Source of the DNA: Rhizobacter koreensis
Lineage (GTDB): Bacteria; Pseudomonadota; Gammaproteobacteria; Burkholderiales; Burkholderiaceae_C
Direction of reading: 5' to 3'
DNA: 64,000 nt
Assembly (NCBI RefSeq): GCF_013366375.1
Contig: NZ_JABWMJ010000002.1
Span: 598,249-662,248 of the forward strand
A model generated the notes under the pieces. That model saw only the letters and a list, made by a program, of their open reading frames with translations. It ran no database searches and was not told the DNA's origin. Position numbers and translations under genes: made by a program. This document shows positions 51,541 to 60,990 of this stretch, piece by piece; within the stretch, counting starts at the first letter, position 1; the number at the start of each line of letters is the position of its first letter.

Positions 51541-51683
51541 AGGGAAAGTACGAGGGTTTCCAAAATGAAACGGCGTTGCGCTGGAGCGTACGCACCGGGT
51601 TGCAGGACCTATGATGCGGCGCCCGGCGCGGCCCTGCCCGCGCTTGCCACGTTCGAACCCCAACACACTCCAGGAGGCCCCTC

Positions 51684-52151
51684 ATGATCAGCTCACGAAT
51701 CGCACTGCAATCCGCCATCGTCGCCGTCGCGGTGGCGCTCGGTGGCTGCGGCAGCATGTCGAATTCGTCGAGTGCGCAGAGCGAGGCGGCATCGAAGGTC
51801 AGCACGCTCGCCGCGCAGCTCTCGGGCACCAGCGAAGTGCCGCCAGTCAAGACCGGTGGCGCGGGCTTCCTGACCGCCACCTACGAACACAACACGCGCA
51901 CGCTGACCTGGGCCGCCACCTACAGCGGCCTCAGCGGCCCGGCGACCGCCGCGCACTTCCACGGCCCGGCCGAGCCCGGCCAGAACGCCGGCGTCGTGGT
52001 GCCGTTCCCGAGCGCCGCGAGCCCGATCCAGGGCACCGCGACGCTGACCCCGGCGCAGGAGGCCGACCTGCTGGCCGGCCGCTGGTACGTGAACGTGCAT
52101 ACCGCGCAGAACCCCGGCGGCGAGATCCGCGGTCAGGTCAAGCCGCTCTGA
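51684..52151 (+). CDS. CHRD-domain lipoprotein
   Basis: A 155-residue lipoprotein. The signal with lipobox ALGGCG ends near residue 22, followed by one CHRD domain (about 40-155). The domain is recognised by LSGTSEVPPVKTGGAG, then AAHFHGPAEPGQNAGVVV and the C-terminal WYVNVHTAQNPGGEIRGQV. CHRD domains were first seen in chordin and occur in many bacterial exported proteins of unknown role. AGGAGG upstream is a strong ribosome binding site. It stands alone. Confidence 0.93.
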   Translation: MISSRIALQSAIVAVAVALGGCGSMSNSSSAQSEAASKVSTLAAQLSGTSEVPPVKTGGAGFLTATYEHNTRTLTWAATYSGLSGPATAAHFHGPAEPGQNAGVVVPFPSAASPIQGTATLTPAQEADLLAGRWYVNVHTAQNPGGEIRGQVKPL

Positions 52152-52208
52152 AACGCGCGGCCGTCGAGGCCGCACGTTCGAACGCTGACGCCGCGCTTGC
52201 CGCGGCGC

Positions 52209-53939
52209 TCAGCGTGAGGGCGGCACCGCCGCCCGCTCCGCCTCGCGCAGCCGCAGCACGCGGCGCTGCACCTTGCCGGTGGTCGTCATCGGCAAGGCAT
52301 CGATGAACTCGATCTCCTTCGGGTACTCGTACGGCGCGAGCTTGCCGCGCACGTGGCGCTGCAGCTCGTCGACCAGCGCGTCCGACGCCGCATGGCCGGG
52401 CGCCAGCACCACGTACGCCTTGACCAGCGCGCCGCGCTCGGCATCGGGCTTGGGCACCACCGCCGCGTTGGCGACTGCCGGGTGCTTGACGAGGCAGTTC
52501 TCGATCTCGCTCGGGCCGATGCGGTAGCCGGCGGCCTTGAAGACGTCGTCGCCGCGACCCTGGTACCAGAGGTAGCCGTCGTCGTCCATGACCGCGAGGT
52601 CGCCGGTGCGGCACCAGCTGTCGTTCGGATCGCCGGTGAACTTGGCGGCGGTCGCGTCGGGCCGGTTCCAGTAGCCGAGGAAGAACACCGGGTCGGGGTC
52701 GCCGTGGACATCGAGGCGATGGATCGCGACGTCGCCCGGCGTGCCGCGCGGGCACTCGACGCCGGCGTCGTCGATCACCGCGATGCGATGACCGGGATAC
52801 GGCCGGCCCATGCTGCCGGGGCGCGCCGGCCAGAAGCGCGCGCAGTTGCCCACGATGTAGTTGACCTCGGTCTGGCCGAACATCTCGTTGATGGTGAGGC
52901 CGAGTTCGTCGCGGCCGTACGCGAAGACGGCGTCGCCGACCGCCTCGCCGGCACTCATGATCGCCTCCAGCGCCAGCCGGTAGCGCGCGCGCGGTCGCGG
53001 CACCGCCTTCATCATCGCCTTCAGGGCGGTCGGGAACAGGAAGCTGTGGGTGACGCCGTGCCGCTCCATCAGCGCGAACGCCGTGTCCGGCGCGAATCGG
53101 CCCTGGTAGGCGACGATCGGTCGGCCGAAATAGAGCGCAGGCAGCAGCGAGTCCATCAAGCCGCCGGCCCAGGCCCAGTCGGCCGGCGACCAGAACACCG
53201 CGCCCGAAGGCTTCGTGGGGTCGAACGGATCGAAGCCGAACCAGTCCTGGCTCGCGATGAAGCCGGTGAGGTGGCCGATCAGCACCCGCTGCGGCAGCAG
53301 GGCGCCCTTCGGCGGGCCCGTGGTGCCGCTGGTGTAGATGAGGATTGCCGGCTCCTCGGCGGCCGTCGTGACCGTCGGCGCGGCGGGCGGCGCGTCGGCG
53401 AGCGCCGCGCTCCAGTCGACGTCGCCCTCCCCTTCGGCGCGGCCGACCGAGAGCACGGTCTCGAGCCCGGCGCAGAGCGGGCGAGCGGCGCGCACGTTGC
53501 CGATCCCGGACTCGTCGACGATCGCGAGGCGCGCACCGCTGTCGTTGATGCGGAACTCGAGCGCGTCGGGGCCGAACAGCATCGAGAGCGGCATCGCCAC
53601 CGCGCCGAGCCGATAGATCGCCATGTGCGCGACCGCGGTCTCGAAGCGCTGCGGCATCACGATCGCGACGCGGTCGCCGCGCGCGACGCCGAGTTGCGTC
53701 AATGCGGCCGCCAGGCGCCTCGACGCGGACTCGAGCTCGCCGAAGCTGAAGTCGGCCCGCGTGCCGTCCTCGTGCTCGTAGATCACGGCGATGGCGTCGG
53801 GGGTCGCCTCAGCCCAGCGCGTGCAGCAGACCGCCGCGATGTTGAAGTCGGCCGGCACCTGCCAGCGGAAGGCCGCGTGCAGCGCCGCGTGGTCGTCGCG
53901 GGGCGCGCTGGGCGTGCGCCGCGTGCGCGCCGCGGTCAC
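52209..53939 (-). CDS. AMP-forming acyl-CoA synthetase
   Basis: A 576-residue acyl-CoA/acetyl-CoA synthetase-like enzyme. Motifs are YTSGTTGPPKGAL (phosphate loop), NEMFGQTEVNYIVGN, the TGDLAVMDDDGYLWYQGRGDD hinge region, and the catalytic lysine in TTTGKVQRR near the end. It activates a carboxylic acid to its CoA ester; similarity of the core (SPADWAWAGGL) suggests a medium-chain or aryl acid. The start is GTG at 53939, overlapping the GNAT gene's stop (GTGA); no ATG is available upstream of the fold. Confidence 0.92.
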   Translation of the reverse strand: MTAARTRRTPSAPRDDHAALHAAFRWQVPADFNIAAVCCTRWAEATPDAIAVIYEHEDGTRADFSFGELESASRRLAAALTQLGVARGDRVAIVMPQRFETAVAHMAIYRLGAVAMPLSMLFGPDALEFRINDSGARLAIVDESGIGNVRAARPLCAGLETVLSVGRAEGEGDVDWSAALADAPPAAPTVTTAAEEPAILIYTSGTTGPPKGALLPQRVLIGHLTGFIASQDWFGFDPFDPTKPSGAVFWSPADWAWAGGLMDSLLPALYFGRPIVAYQGRFAPDTAFALMERHGVTHSFLFPTALKAMMKAVPRPRARYRLALEAIMSAGEAVGDAVFAYGRDELGLTINEMFGQTEVNYIVGNCARFWPARPGSMGRPYPGHRIAVIDDAGVECPRGTPGDVAIHRLDVHGDPDPVFFLGYWNRPDATAAKFTGDPNDSWCRTGDLAVMDDDGYLWYQGRGDDVFKAAGYRIGPSEIENCLVKHPAVANAAVVPKPDAERGALVKAYVVLAPGHAASDALVDELQRHVRGKLAPYEYPKEIEFIDALPMTTTGKVQRRVLRLREAERAAVPPSR

Positions 53940-54427
53940 GCCGCGTACCCGCGCAAGGCGTCGCCGGCGATGCGGCAGATGCGCCAGTCGGGCATCACCG
54001 TCGCGCCCATGCGCTCGTAGAAGCGGATCGCCGGCTCGTTCCAGTCGAGCACGCTCCACTCGAAGCGGCCGCAGCCGCGTTCGACCGCGAGCTGCGCCAG
54101 GCGGGTGAGCAGCGCACGGCCGATGCCGCGGCCGCGCTCGGCGGGCTGCACGAACAGGTCTTCGAGATAGAGCCCGGGCTGCGCGAGGAACGTCGAGAAG
54201 TTGGTGAAGAAGAGCGCGAACGCGACCACCGCACCGTGATCGAGCTCGGCCACCCACGCCTCGGCGACCGGCCGCTCGCCGAACAGGTGCGGCGCGAGGC
54301 GCTCGGGCGTGACCTGCAGCAGGTGGGTGAGGTGCTCGTACTCGGCGAGCTCGCCGATCAGGCCGACGATCGCGTCGAGGTCGCGCGGCGCTGCGGCGCG
54401 TAGCGCGAAAGCGGGTGGCGAGGTCAT
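53936..54427 (-). CDS. GNAT-family N-acetyltransferase
   Basis: A 163-residue GNAT protein. The acetyl-CoA loop is RGRGIGRALLTRLA, and the family's FVQPAERG and DWNEPAIRFYERMGA segments resemble diamine/spermidine acetyltransferase-type members. It transfers an acetyl group to an unknown amine. The ATG at 54427 fits the start of the fold. It is coupled to the acyl-CoA synthetase gene downstream, and diverges from the alpha/beta hydrolase gene. Confidence 0.9.
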   Translation of the reverse strand: MTSPPAFALRAAAPRDLDAIVGLIGELAEYEHLTHLLQVTPERLAPHLFGERPVAEAWVAELDHGAVVAFALFFTNFSTFLAQPGLYLEDLFVQPAERGRGIGRALLTRLAQLAVERGCGRFEWSVLDWNEPAIRFYERMGATVMPDWRICRIAGDALRGYAA

Positions 54428-54507
54428 CGAGGCATTCTTGCATCGGCCCCGGGGCGCGCGCCCTGCGGCAGACCCGGTGCCCGGCGACACCGCTACAGTC
54501 TGCCGCG

Positions 54508-55449
54508 ATGGACGACACCGGACCCTACGCGCCGCGGCGCGCTGCGCGCAGCACCTTCCTCGAGGCACGCGGCCTCGCGCACCACGTCCTGCAGTGGGGC
54601 GACGCGGCAAGCGTGAGCGCCGCGCGCCCGCCGCTCGTGCTGCTGCACGGCTGGATGGACGTCGCCGCGTCGTTCCAGTTCGTCATGGATGCGCTCGCCG
54701 ACAACCGCTTCGCGATCGCGCTCGACTGGCGCGGCTTCGGCCTCACCGATGCGCCGCAGGCCGACTCGTACTGGTTTCCCGACTACCTTGGCGACCTCGA
54801 CGCCGTGCTCGACGCGCTGCCCGAGACGGCGGGCGGACGCCCGATCGACCTCGTCGGCCACAGCATGGGCGGCAACGTCGCGATGCTCTATGCCGGCGTG
54901 CGGCCCGAACGCATCCGCCGCCTCGTCAACCTCGAAGGCTTCGGCATGCCGGCGTCGAAGGCCGAGCAGGCGCCGGGCCGCATGCGCGAGTGGCTCGACT
55001 CGCTGAAGGAAGTGCAGTCCCTGCGCACCTATGCGAACCTCGATGCGGTCGCCGAGCGCCTGCGCAAGACCAACCCGCTGCTGCGCCCGGATCGAGCGGC
55101 CTGGCTCGCCGCGCACTGGTCGCGCCAGGTCACGAACGCCGACGGCACGCCGGGCGAGTTCGAGATCCTCGGCGACCCGGCGCACAAGCGGCCGAACCCG
55201 ATCCTGCCGCGCGTCGACGAGTGGCTCGAGTTCTGGAAGCGCATCAGCGCGCCGGTGCTGTGGGTCGAAGGCGACCTCAGCAGCCCCGAGACGTGGTGGG
55301 GCAACCGCTACACGAAGGAAGAGTTCCATCGCCGGCTCGACGTCGTGACGAATGCCGAACGCCACGTGCTGGCGCCGGCCGGCCACATGCTGCACCACGA
55401 CCGCCCGGACGAGCTCGCCCGCCTGCTCGAGCGCTTCCTCGCCGGCTGA
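54508..55449 (+). CDS. Alpha/beta-fold hydrolase
   Basis: A 313-residue alpha/beta hydrolase. The oxyanion region is LVLLHGWMD, the nucleophile serine is in GHSMGGNVA (about residue 121), and a late histidine in APAGHMLHHDRPDEL completes the likely triad. It would hydrolyse an ester or similar bond; no substrate clue is visible. The ATG at 54508 is the first that fits the fold. It precedes prfB on the same strand, with 78 bases between. Confidence 0.92.
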   Translation: MDDTGPYAPRRAARSTFLEARGLAHHVLQWGDAASVSAARPPLVLLHGWMDVAASFQFVMDALADNRFAIALDWRGFGLTDAPQADSYWFPDYLGDLDAVLDALPETAGGRPIDLVGHSMGGNVAMLYAGVRPERIRRLVNLEGFGMPASKAEQAPGRMREWLDSLKEVQSLRTYANLDAVAERLRKTNPLLRPDRAAWLAAHWSRQVTNADGTPGEFEILGDPAHKRPNPILPRVDEWLEFWKRISAPVLWVEGDLSSPETWWGNRYTKEEFHRRLDVVTNAERHVLAPAGHMLHHDRPDELARLLERFLAG

Positions 55450-55527
55450 AGCCCTTCCCCGCCACCGCGGGCACCTGCAGAGGGCGCGTGAGAAAATCCG
55501 CGGCTGAACTCATTTCGCGAGCACCAC

Positions 55528-56632
55528 ATGGACGTCGAACACATCAATGCAATCGGTACTCGCCTGGCCGACCTGACGAAGCGCACGGTCGACCTACGGG
55601 GGTATCTTTGACTACGACCGCAAAGCTCTGCGGCTGAACGAGGTCAACGCCGCCCTCGAGAACCCCAACGTCTGGAACGAGCCCAAGCGGGCGCAGGAAC
55701 TCGGCCGCGAGAAGCGCTCGCTCGAGACGGTGGTCTCGACGATCGACCACCTGACGTCGAACCTCGCCGACAACAGCGAGCTCTACGAGATGTCGAAGGC
55801 CGACGGCGATACCGACGGCCTGCTCGCGATCGAGGCCGACGCGGCCAAGCTCGAGGACGCGATCAAGGAGCTCGAGTTCCGGCGGATGTTCGACAACCCG
55901 CTCGACCCGAGCAATTGCTTCATCGACATCCAGGCCGGCGCGGGCGGCACCGAGGCGTGCGACTGGGCGTCGATGCTGCTGCGCCAGTACCTCAAGTACT
56001 GCGAGCGCAAGGGCTTCAAGACCGAGGTCATGGAAGAGACCGAGGGCGACGTCGCCGGCATCCGCAGCGCGACCATCAAGGTCGAGGGCGACTACGCGTT
56101 CGGCCTGCTGCGCACCGAGACCGGCGTGCACCGGCTGGTGAGAAAGAGCCCGTTCGACTCGGCGGGCGGCCGTCACACGAGCTTCGCCAGCCTCTTCGTC
56201 TACCCCGAGGTCGACGACTCGATCGAGATCGACATCAACCCGGCCGACGTGCGCACCGACACCTTCCGCGCCTCCGGTGCGGGCGGCCAGCACATCAACA
56301 AGACCGACTCGGCGGTGCGCCTGACGCACGTGCCGACCGGCATCGTCGTGCAGTGCCAGAACGACCGTTCGCAGCACCGCAACCGCGACGAGGCCTGGCA
56401 GATGCTGCGCTCGCGCCTCTATGAGCACGAGATGAGAAAGCGCATGGCCGAGCAGCAGAAGCTCGAGGACACCAAGACCGACGTCGGCTGGGGCCACCAG
56501 ATCCGCAGCTACGTGCTCGACCAGAGCCGCATCAAGGACCTGCGCACCAACCTCGAGATCAGCAACACGCAGAAGGTGCTCGACGGCGACCTCGACCCCT
56601 TCATCGAAGCGAGCCTGAAGCAAGGCGTCTGA
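55528..56632 (+). CDS. prfB: Peptide chain release factor 2 (with programmed +1 frameshift)
   Basis: Release factor 2 terminates translation at UGA and UAA. The gene is read as 55528-55608 joined to 55610-56632, skipping T55609, to give 367 residues, the normal RF2 length. The first frame ends at an in-frame TGA at codon 28. The SPF anticodon-like tripeptide is at 207-209 and GGQ is at 252-254. The intact frameshift signal means the cell makes RF2 only when RF2 is scarce and ribosomes pause at the TGA. An ordinary ORF finder would call only the part from 55730. Confidence 0.97.
55597..55612 (+). promoter_or_regulatory. prfB programmed +1 frameshift site
   Basis: GGGGG at 55598-55602 acts as an internal Shine-Dalgarno-like sequence, three bases (TAT) before the slippery CTT at 55606-55608. 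The TGA stop at 55609-55611 is followed by C. This is the classical arrangement CTT TGA C, in which the ribosome slips one base forward and continues at GAC (55610). Confidence 0.96.
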
Positions 56633-56651
56633 CCCACGCCACGAAAGCACC

Positions 56652-59333
56652 ATGCGAACCGACACCGCCCCGCTCGTGCGCCGCGAGGACTACGCGCCGC
56701 CGCCGTTCTGGATCCGCACGGTCGAGCTGACGTTCGACCTCGATCCGGCCAAGACGATGGTCATCAACCGCATGACCGTCGAGCGCAACCGCGCCGTGCC
56801 CGCCGGGCCGCTGCGCCTGCACGGCGAGGAGCTCAACCTGACGCGCGTGCTCGCCGACGGGCAGTCGGTGTCGTTCCGCCACGAGCCCGGCTTCCTGGTC
56901 ATCGACAACCTGCCCGAGGGCGACTTCACGCTCGAGATCAGGAACACCTGCTGCCCCGAGAAGAACACCCAGCTGTCGGGGCTCTACACCTCGGGCGGCG
57001 GCTTCTTCACGCAGTGCGAGGCCGAGGGCTTCCGACGCATCACCTACTTCCTCGACCGGCCCGACGTGATGGCGGTCTACACCGTCACGCTGCGCGCGAG
57101 CCAGGCACAGTACCCCGTGCTGCTCTCGAACGGCAACCTCGTCGAGCAGGGCGAGCTCGAAGGCGGGCGCCACTTCGCGAAGTGGCACGACCCGTTCCCC
57201 AAGCCGAGCTACCTGTTCGCGCTGGTCGCGGCCGACCTGGTCGCGCGCGAGCAGCACATCCGCACGCGCTCGGGCAGCGAGCACCTGCTGCAGGTGTGGG
57301 TGCGGCGTGGCGATCTCGACAAGACCGAGCACGCGATGAACTCGCTGGTCGCGTCGGTGGTGTGGGACGAGGCGCGCTTCAAGCTGCCGCTCGACCTCGA
57401 GCGCTTCATGATCGTCGCGGTCGGCGACTTCAACATGGGGGCCATGGAGAACAAGGGCCTCAACATCTTCAACACGAAGTACGTGCTGGCGACGCCGGCG
57501 ACCGCGACCGACACCGACTACTTCGGCATCGAGTCGGTCGTCGGCCACGAGTACTTCCACAACTGGACCGGCAACCGCGTCACCTGCCGCGACTGGTTCC
57601 AGCTGAGCCTGAAGGAGGGCCTGACGGTCTTCCGCGACCAGGAATTCAGCATGGACATGGTCGAAAGCGCATCGGCGCGCGCGGTCAAGCGCATCGAGGA
57701 CGTGCGCGGCCTGCGCCAGGTGCAGTTCCCCGAGGACGCCGGGCCGATGGCGCACCCGGTGCGGCCCGACAGCTACGTCGAGATCAACAACTTCTACACG
57801 GCGACCGTCTACGAGAAGGGCGGCGAGGTCGTGCGGATGATGCAGACGCTGGTCGGACGCGACGGCTTCGCCAGGGGCATGACGCTCTACTTCGAGCGTC
57901 ACGACGGCCAGGCCGTCACCTGCGACGACTTCGCGCAGGCCATCGCCGACGCCAACGCCGAGAGCGAGCTCGCACGCACCCTGCCGGGCTTCAAGCGCTG
58001 GTACGCGCAGGCCGGAACGCCGCGCGTCACCGCGCGCGGCCGCTACGACGCGCCGACCCGCACCTACACGCTCGGGCTCGAGCAGGCGCCGGGGCCGACC
58101 GCCGGGCCGGGTGCCGAGCCGTTCGTGATCCCGATCACCGTCGGCCTGATCGGCCGCTCGGGGCGCGCCCTGCCGGTCGAGCTCGAGGACGAGACGCCGA
58201 GCAGCGCGACCTCGCGCCTCCTGGTGCTCGACGAGGCGAAGGCGTTCTTCACCTTCGTCAACGTCGACGAGCCGCCGGTGCCGTCGCTGCTGCGCGGCTT
58301 CTCGGCGCCGGTCGTGCTTTCCGACGGCCTCGGCGACGACGAGCTGCTGGTCCTCCTGAACCACGACAGCGACCCGTTCAACCGCTGGGAAGCCGGCCAG
58401 CGCCTGGCCCTCGCGCGCATCCTCGCCGCCGTCGCCGGCGACGCGCCCGACACGCTCGACAGCGCGTTCGTAGACGCCATGCGGCGCGTGCTGCGCAGCC
58501 CCGAGCTCGACGCGGCGTTCAAGGAGCTCGTGCTCACGCTGCCGAGCGAGATCTACGTCGCCGAGCAGCTCGAGCGGGTCGACCCGCAGCGCATCCACGC
58601 GGTGCGCGAGTCGATGAAGGCGCAGCTCGCGGGCGCCTTGCGCGCCGACTGGGAGTGGGCGTACGACACGCTGCAGGTGACCGGCGCGTACCGGCCCGAC
58701 CCGGTCGACGCCGGCCGCCGCGCGCTCGTCAACCTCGCGCTCTCGATGCTCTGCATCGACGCGGTCGCGCGCGGCGACGAGGCGTGGCCGGGCCGCGCCT
58801 ACCAGCGCGTCAAGGACGCGTCGAACATGACCGACCGCCAGGGTGCGCTCGGCGCCCTGCTCGGCTCGCACGCCGCGCTCGCGAAGCCCGCGCTCGAGCG
58901 CTTCCACGCGCTCTTCGCGAACGAGCCGCTCGTCATCGACAAGTGGTTCTCGATGCAGGCGAGCGCGCCCGAGCGCGACGGCGAGGTGTTCGGGGCCGTC
59001 AAGCGCCTGCTGCATCACCCCGACTTCAGCCTCGCCAACCCGAACCGCGCGCGCAGCCTGATCGGCGCGTTCTGCATGGGCAACCCGGCGGGCTTCCATC
59101 GCGCCGACGGCGCCGGCTACGCGTTCTGGGCCGACCGCGTGCTCGAGCTCGACGCCATGAACCGCCAGCTCGCCGCGCGCATGGCGCGCGTGATGGACCG
59201 CTGGAAGCAGCTCGCCGAGCCGTATCGCGGCCTTGCCGAGGCCGCCCTGCGCCGCGTCGCCGCGCATCCCACGCTCTCGAGCGACACCCGCGAGATCGTC
59301 GGGCGCGCGCTCGGCAACGAACCCCAGACCTGA
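56652..59333 (+). CDS. pepN: Aminopeptidase N (M1 family)
   Basis: An 893-residue zinc aminopeptidase removing N-terminal amino acids from peptides in the cytoplasm. The substrate-anchoring GAMEN is at 263-267, and the zinc motif HEYFH is at 299-303 with the second glutamate downstream. Length and the C-terminal helical domain fit the gammaproteobacterial-type PepN. It starts 19 bases after prfB, and the phosphofructokinase gene follows 10 bases after its stop. Confidence 0.96.
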   Translation: MRTDTAPLVRREDYAPPPFWIRTVELTFDLDPAKTMVINRMTVERNRAVPAGPLRLHGEELNLTRVLADGQSVSFRHEPGFLVIDNLPEGDFTLEIRNTCCPEKNTQLSGLYTSGGGFFTQCEAEGFRRITYFLDRPDVMAVYTVTLRASQAQYPVLLSNGNLVEQGELEGGRHFAKWHDPFPKPSYLFALVAADLVAREQHIRTRSGSEHLLQVWVRRGDLDKTEHAMNSLVASVVWDEARFKLPLDLERFMIVAVGDFNMGAMENKGLNIFNTKYVLATPATATDTDYFGIESVVGHEYFHNWTGNRVTCRDWFQLSLKEGLTVFRDQEFSMDMVESASARAVKRIEDVRGLRQVQFPEDAGPMAHPVRPDSYVEINNFYTATVYEKGGEVVRMMQTLVGRDGFARGMTLYFERHDGQAVTCDDFAQAIADANAESELARTLPGFKRWYAQAGTPRVTARGRYDAPTRTYTLGLEQAPGPTAGPGAEPFVIPITVGLIGRSGRALPVELEDETPSSATSRLLVLDEAKAFFTFVNVDEPPVPSLLRGFSAPVVLSDGLGDDELLVLLNHDSDPFNRWEAGQRLALARILAAVAGDAPDTLDSAFVDAMRRVLRSPELDAAFKELVLTLPSEIYVAEQLERVDPQRIHAVRESMKAQLAGALRADWEWAYDTLQVTGAYRPDPVDAGRRALVNLALSMLCIDAVARGDEAWPGRAYQRVKDASNMTDRQGALGALLGSHAALAKPALERFHALFANEPLVIDKWFSMQASAPERDGEVFGAVKRLLHHPDFSLANPNRARSLIGAFCMGNPAGFHRADGAGYAFWADRVLELDAMNRQLAARMARVMDRWKQLAEPYRGLAEAALRRVAAHPTLSSDTREIVGRALGNEPQT

Positions 59334-59343
59334 AGGAAGCCCC

Positions 59344-60597
59344 GTGAAGAACGCGTTCTATGCGCAATCGGGCGGCGTCACCGCCGTCATCAACGCCTCG
59401 GCCTGCGGCGTGATCGAGACCGCGCGTCGCAACGCCGGCCGCATCGGCACCGTGTACGCGGGCCTCAACGGCATCATCGGCGCGCTCACCGAAGACCTGA
59501 TCGACACCGGCCGCGAGAGCGACGCCGACATCGCCGCGCTGCGCTCGACGCCGTCGGGTGCGTTCGGCTCGTGCCGCTACAAGCTGAAGTCGCTCGACAA
59601 GAACCGGCGCGAGTACGAGCGCCTGATCGAGGTCTTCAAGGCGCACGACATCGGCTACTTCTTCTACAACGGCGGCGGCGATTCGGCCGACACCTGCTTC
59701 AAGGTCAGCCAGCTGTCGCAGTCGATGGGCTATCCGCTGCAGGCGATCCACGTGCCGAAGACGGTCGACAACGACCTGCCGATCACCGACTGCTGCCCCG
59801 GCTTCGGCTCGGTCGCCAAGTACGTCGCGGTGTCGGCGCTCGAGGCGTCGTTCGACGTGCGCTCGATGGCGCGCACGTCGACCAAGGTGTTCGTGCTCGA
59901 GGTGATGGGGCGCCACGCCGGCTGGATCGCCGCCGCCGGCGGCCTGATCGAGCAGCACGGCATCCCGGTCGTGATCCTCTTCCCCGAGATCGAGTTCGAT
60001 CGCGCCGCGTTCATCGCGCAGGTCGACCGCAAGGTCAAGGAATACGGCTACTGCACGGTGGTGGTGTCGGAGGGCTGTCACCACCCCGACGGCACGTTCC
60101 TCGCCGAGCAGGGCACCCGCGACGCATTCGGCCACGCCCAGCTCGGCGGTGCCGCGCCGGTCGTCGCCGGCATGGTCAAGGAAGCGCTCGGCCACAAGTT
60201 CCACTGGGCGACCGCGGATTACCTGCAGCGCGCGGCACGCCACATCGCGTCGAGGACCGACGTCGAGCAGGCCTACGCGGTCGGCCGGCGCGCGGTCGAG
60301 CTCGCGCTCGATGGCGCCAATGCGGTGATGCCGACGATCGAACGCGTTTCCGACGCGCCCTACGAGTGGCGCATCGGCTCGGCGCCGCTGTCGGAAGTCG
60401 CCAATGTAGAAAAGTTCATGCCGCGCGACTTCATCACCGAAGACGGCTTCGGCATCACCGATGCATGCCGGCGCTATCTGCAACCGCTGATCCAGGGCGA
60501 GGACGCACCCACCTATCGCGACGGCCTGCCGGTGTACGTGACGCTGAAGAACGCGCTGGTCGAGAAGAAGCTGACACCGTTCGACATCAAGGCCTGA
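59344..60597 (+). CDS. 6-phosphofructokinase, probably diphosphate-dependent
   Basis: A 417-residue phosphofructokinase of the long bacterial type. The segment PKTVDND at 138-144 has lysine where ATP-dependent enzymes have glycine (PGTIDND), a mark of the pyrophosphate-using group. The phosphoryl-donor loop reads NGGGDSADT (about 109-117). It would interconvert fructose 6-phosphate and fructose 1,6-bisphosphate reversibly, using PPi. The start is GTG at 59344 with AAGGAAG upstream. It probably forms an operon with pepN. Confidence 0.92.
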   Translation: MKNAFYAQSGGVTAVINASACGVIETARRNAGRIGTVYAGLNGIIGALTEDLIDTGRESDADIAALRSTPSGAFGSCRYKLKSLDKNRREYERLIEVFKAHDIGYFFYNGGGDSADTCFKVSQLSQSMGYPLQAIHVPKTVDNDLPITDCCPGFGSVAKYVAVSALEASFDVRSMARTSTKVFVLEVMGRHAGWIAAAGGLIEQHGIPVVILFPEIEFDRAAFIAQVDRKVKEYGYCTVVVSEGCHHPDGTFLAEQGTRDAFGHAQLGGAAPVVAGMVKEALGHKFHWATADYLQRAARHIASRTDVEQAYAVGRRAVELALDGANAVMPTIERVSDAPYEWRIGSAPLSEVANVEKFMPRDFITEDGFGITDACRRYLQPLIQGEDAPTYRDGLPVYVTLKNALVEKKLTPFDIKA

Positions 60598-60670
60598 GCG
60601 AACGGCGCCCATCGACTCGGCCGTAGGCTAGAATCTCGGGTTTGCCGCCGAGCCTTGCTCGGGGTGCAAC

Positions 60671-60746
60671 GCCGGTGTAGCTCAGTTGGTAGAGCAGCGC
60701 ATTCGTAATGCGAAGGTCGGGAGTTCGACTCTTCTCACCGGCACCA
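60671..60746 (+). tRNA. tRNA-Thr (anticodon CGT)
   Basis: A complete 76-base tRNA. Acceptor arms GCCGGTG and CACCGGC pair, discriminator A is followed by encoded CCA (60744-60746), D arm GCTCAGTTGGTAGAGC, and anticodon loop TTCGTAA with CGT at 60714-60716, reading ACG. The sequence closely follows bacterial tRNA-Thr(CGU). It marks the boundary between GC-rich core sequence on the left and the AT-richer accessory region on the right, so it may be an integration site. Confidence 0.97.
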
Positions 60747-60754
60747 ACAAAATC

Positions 60755-60785
60755 AACAGCTTGGCTGCGGTTTAGCCAAGCTGTT
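60755..60785. terminator. Perfect 12-pair hairpin directly after tRNA-Thr
   Basis: AACAGCTTGGCT (60755-60766) pairs completely with AGCCAAGCTGTT (60774-60785) around the loop GCGGTTT. It begins nine bases after the tRNA's CCA. It probably ends tRNA transcription although no U-tract follows. An element boundary structure is an alternative. Confidence 0.55.
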
Positions 60786-60823
60786 CACTACGCAAGAAGT
60801 GCCATGTAAGGGCCGATGTAAGA

Positions 60824-60870
60824 CGAAGGGCGCAGGGTTGTTCGATCGGCCTGCCGCCCCTTCGCTTTCT
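60824..60870 (+). terminator. Imperfect hairpin with T-rich tail
   Basis: CGAAGGG...CAGG from 60824 can pair with CCTG...CCCCTTCG ending at 60864, with mismatches and a 13-base loop; CTTTCTT follows. It may be a second terminator after tRNA-Thr or a remnant of an inserted element. Confidence 0.3.
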
Positions 60871-60990
60871 TAGTGGTACGGAGCGTACGCCCTCTCCGCC
60901 AGGCTCAGATACAAGTCAATGGCTTAGCGCTGGTTTTGGGCTATTCCCGCCAGCGTACAGCTACCTCAACGGCTTGCTTGGCAAGCAGCT

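Noticed and set aside
56601..59267. A long minus-strand open frame opposite pepN
   Set aside because: Mirror frame of a GC-rich gene; pepN on the plus strand has GAMEN and HEYFH and explains the region.
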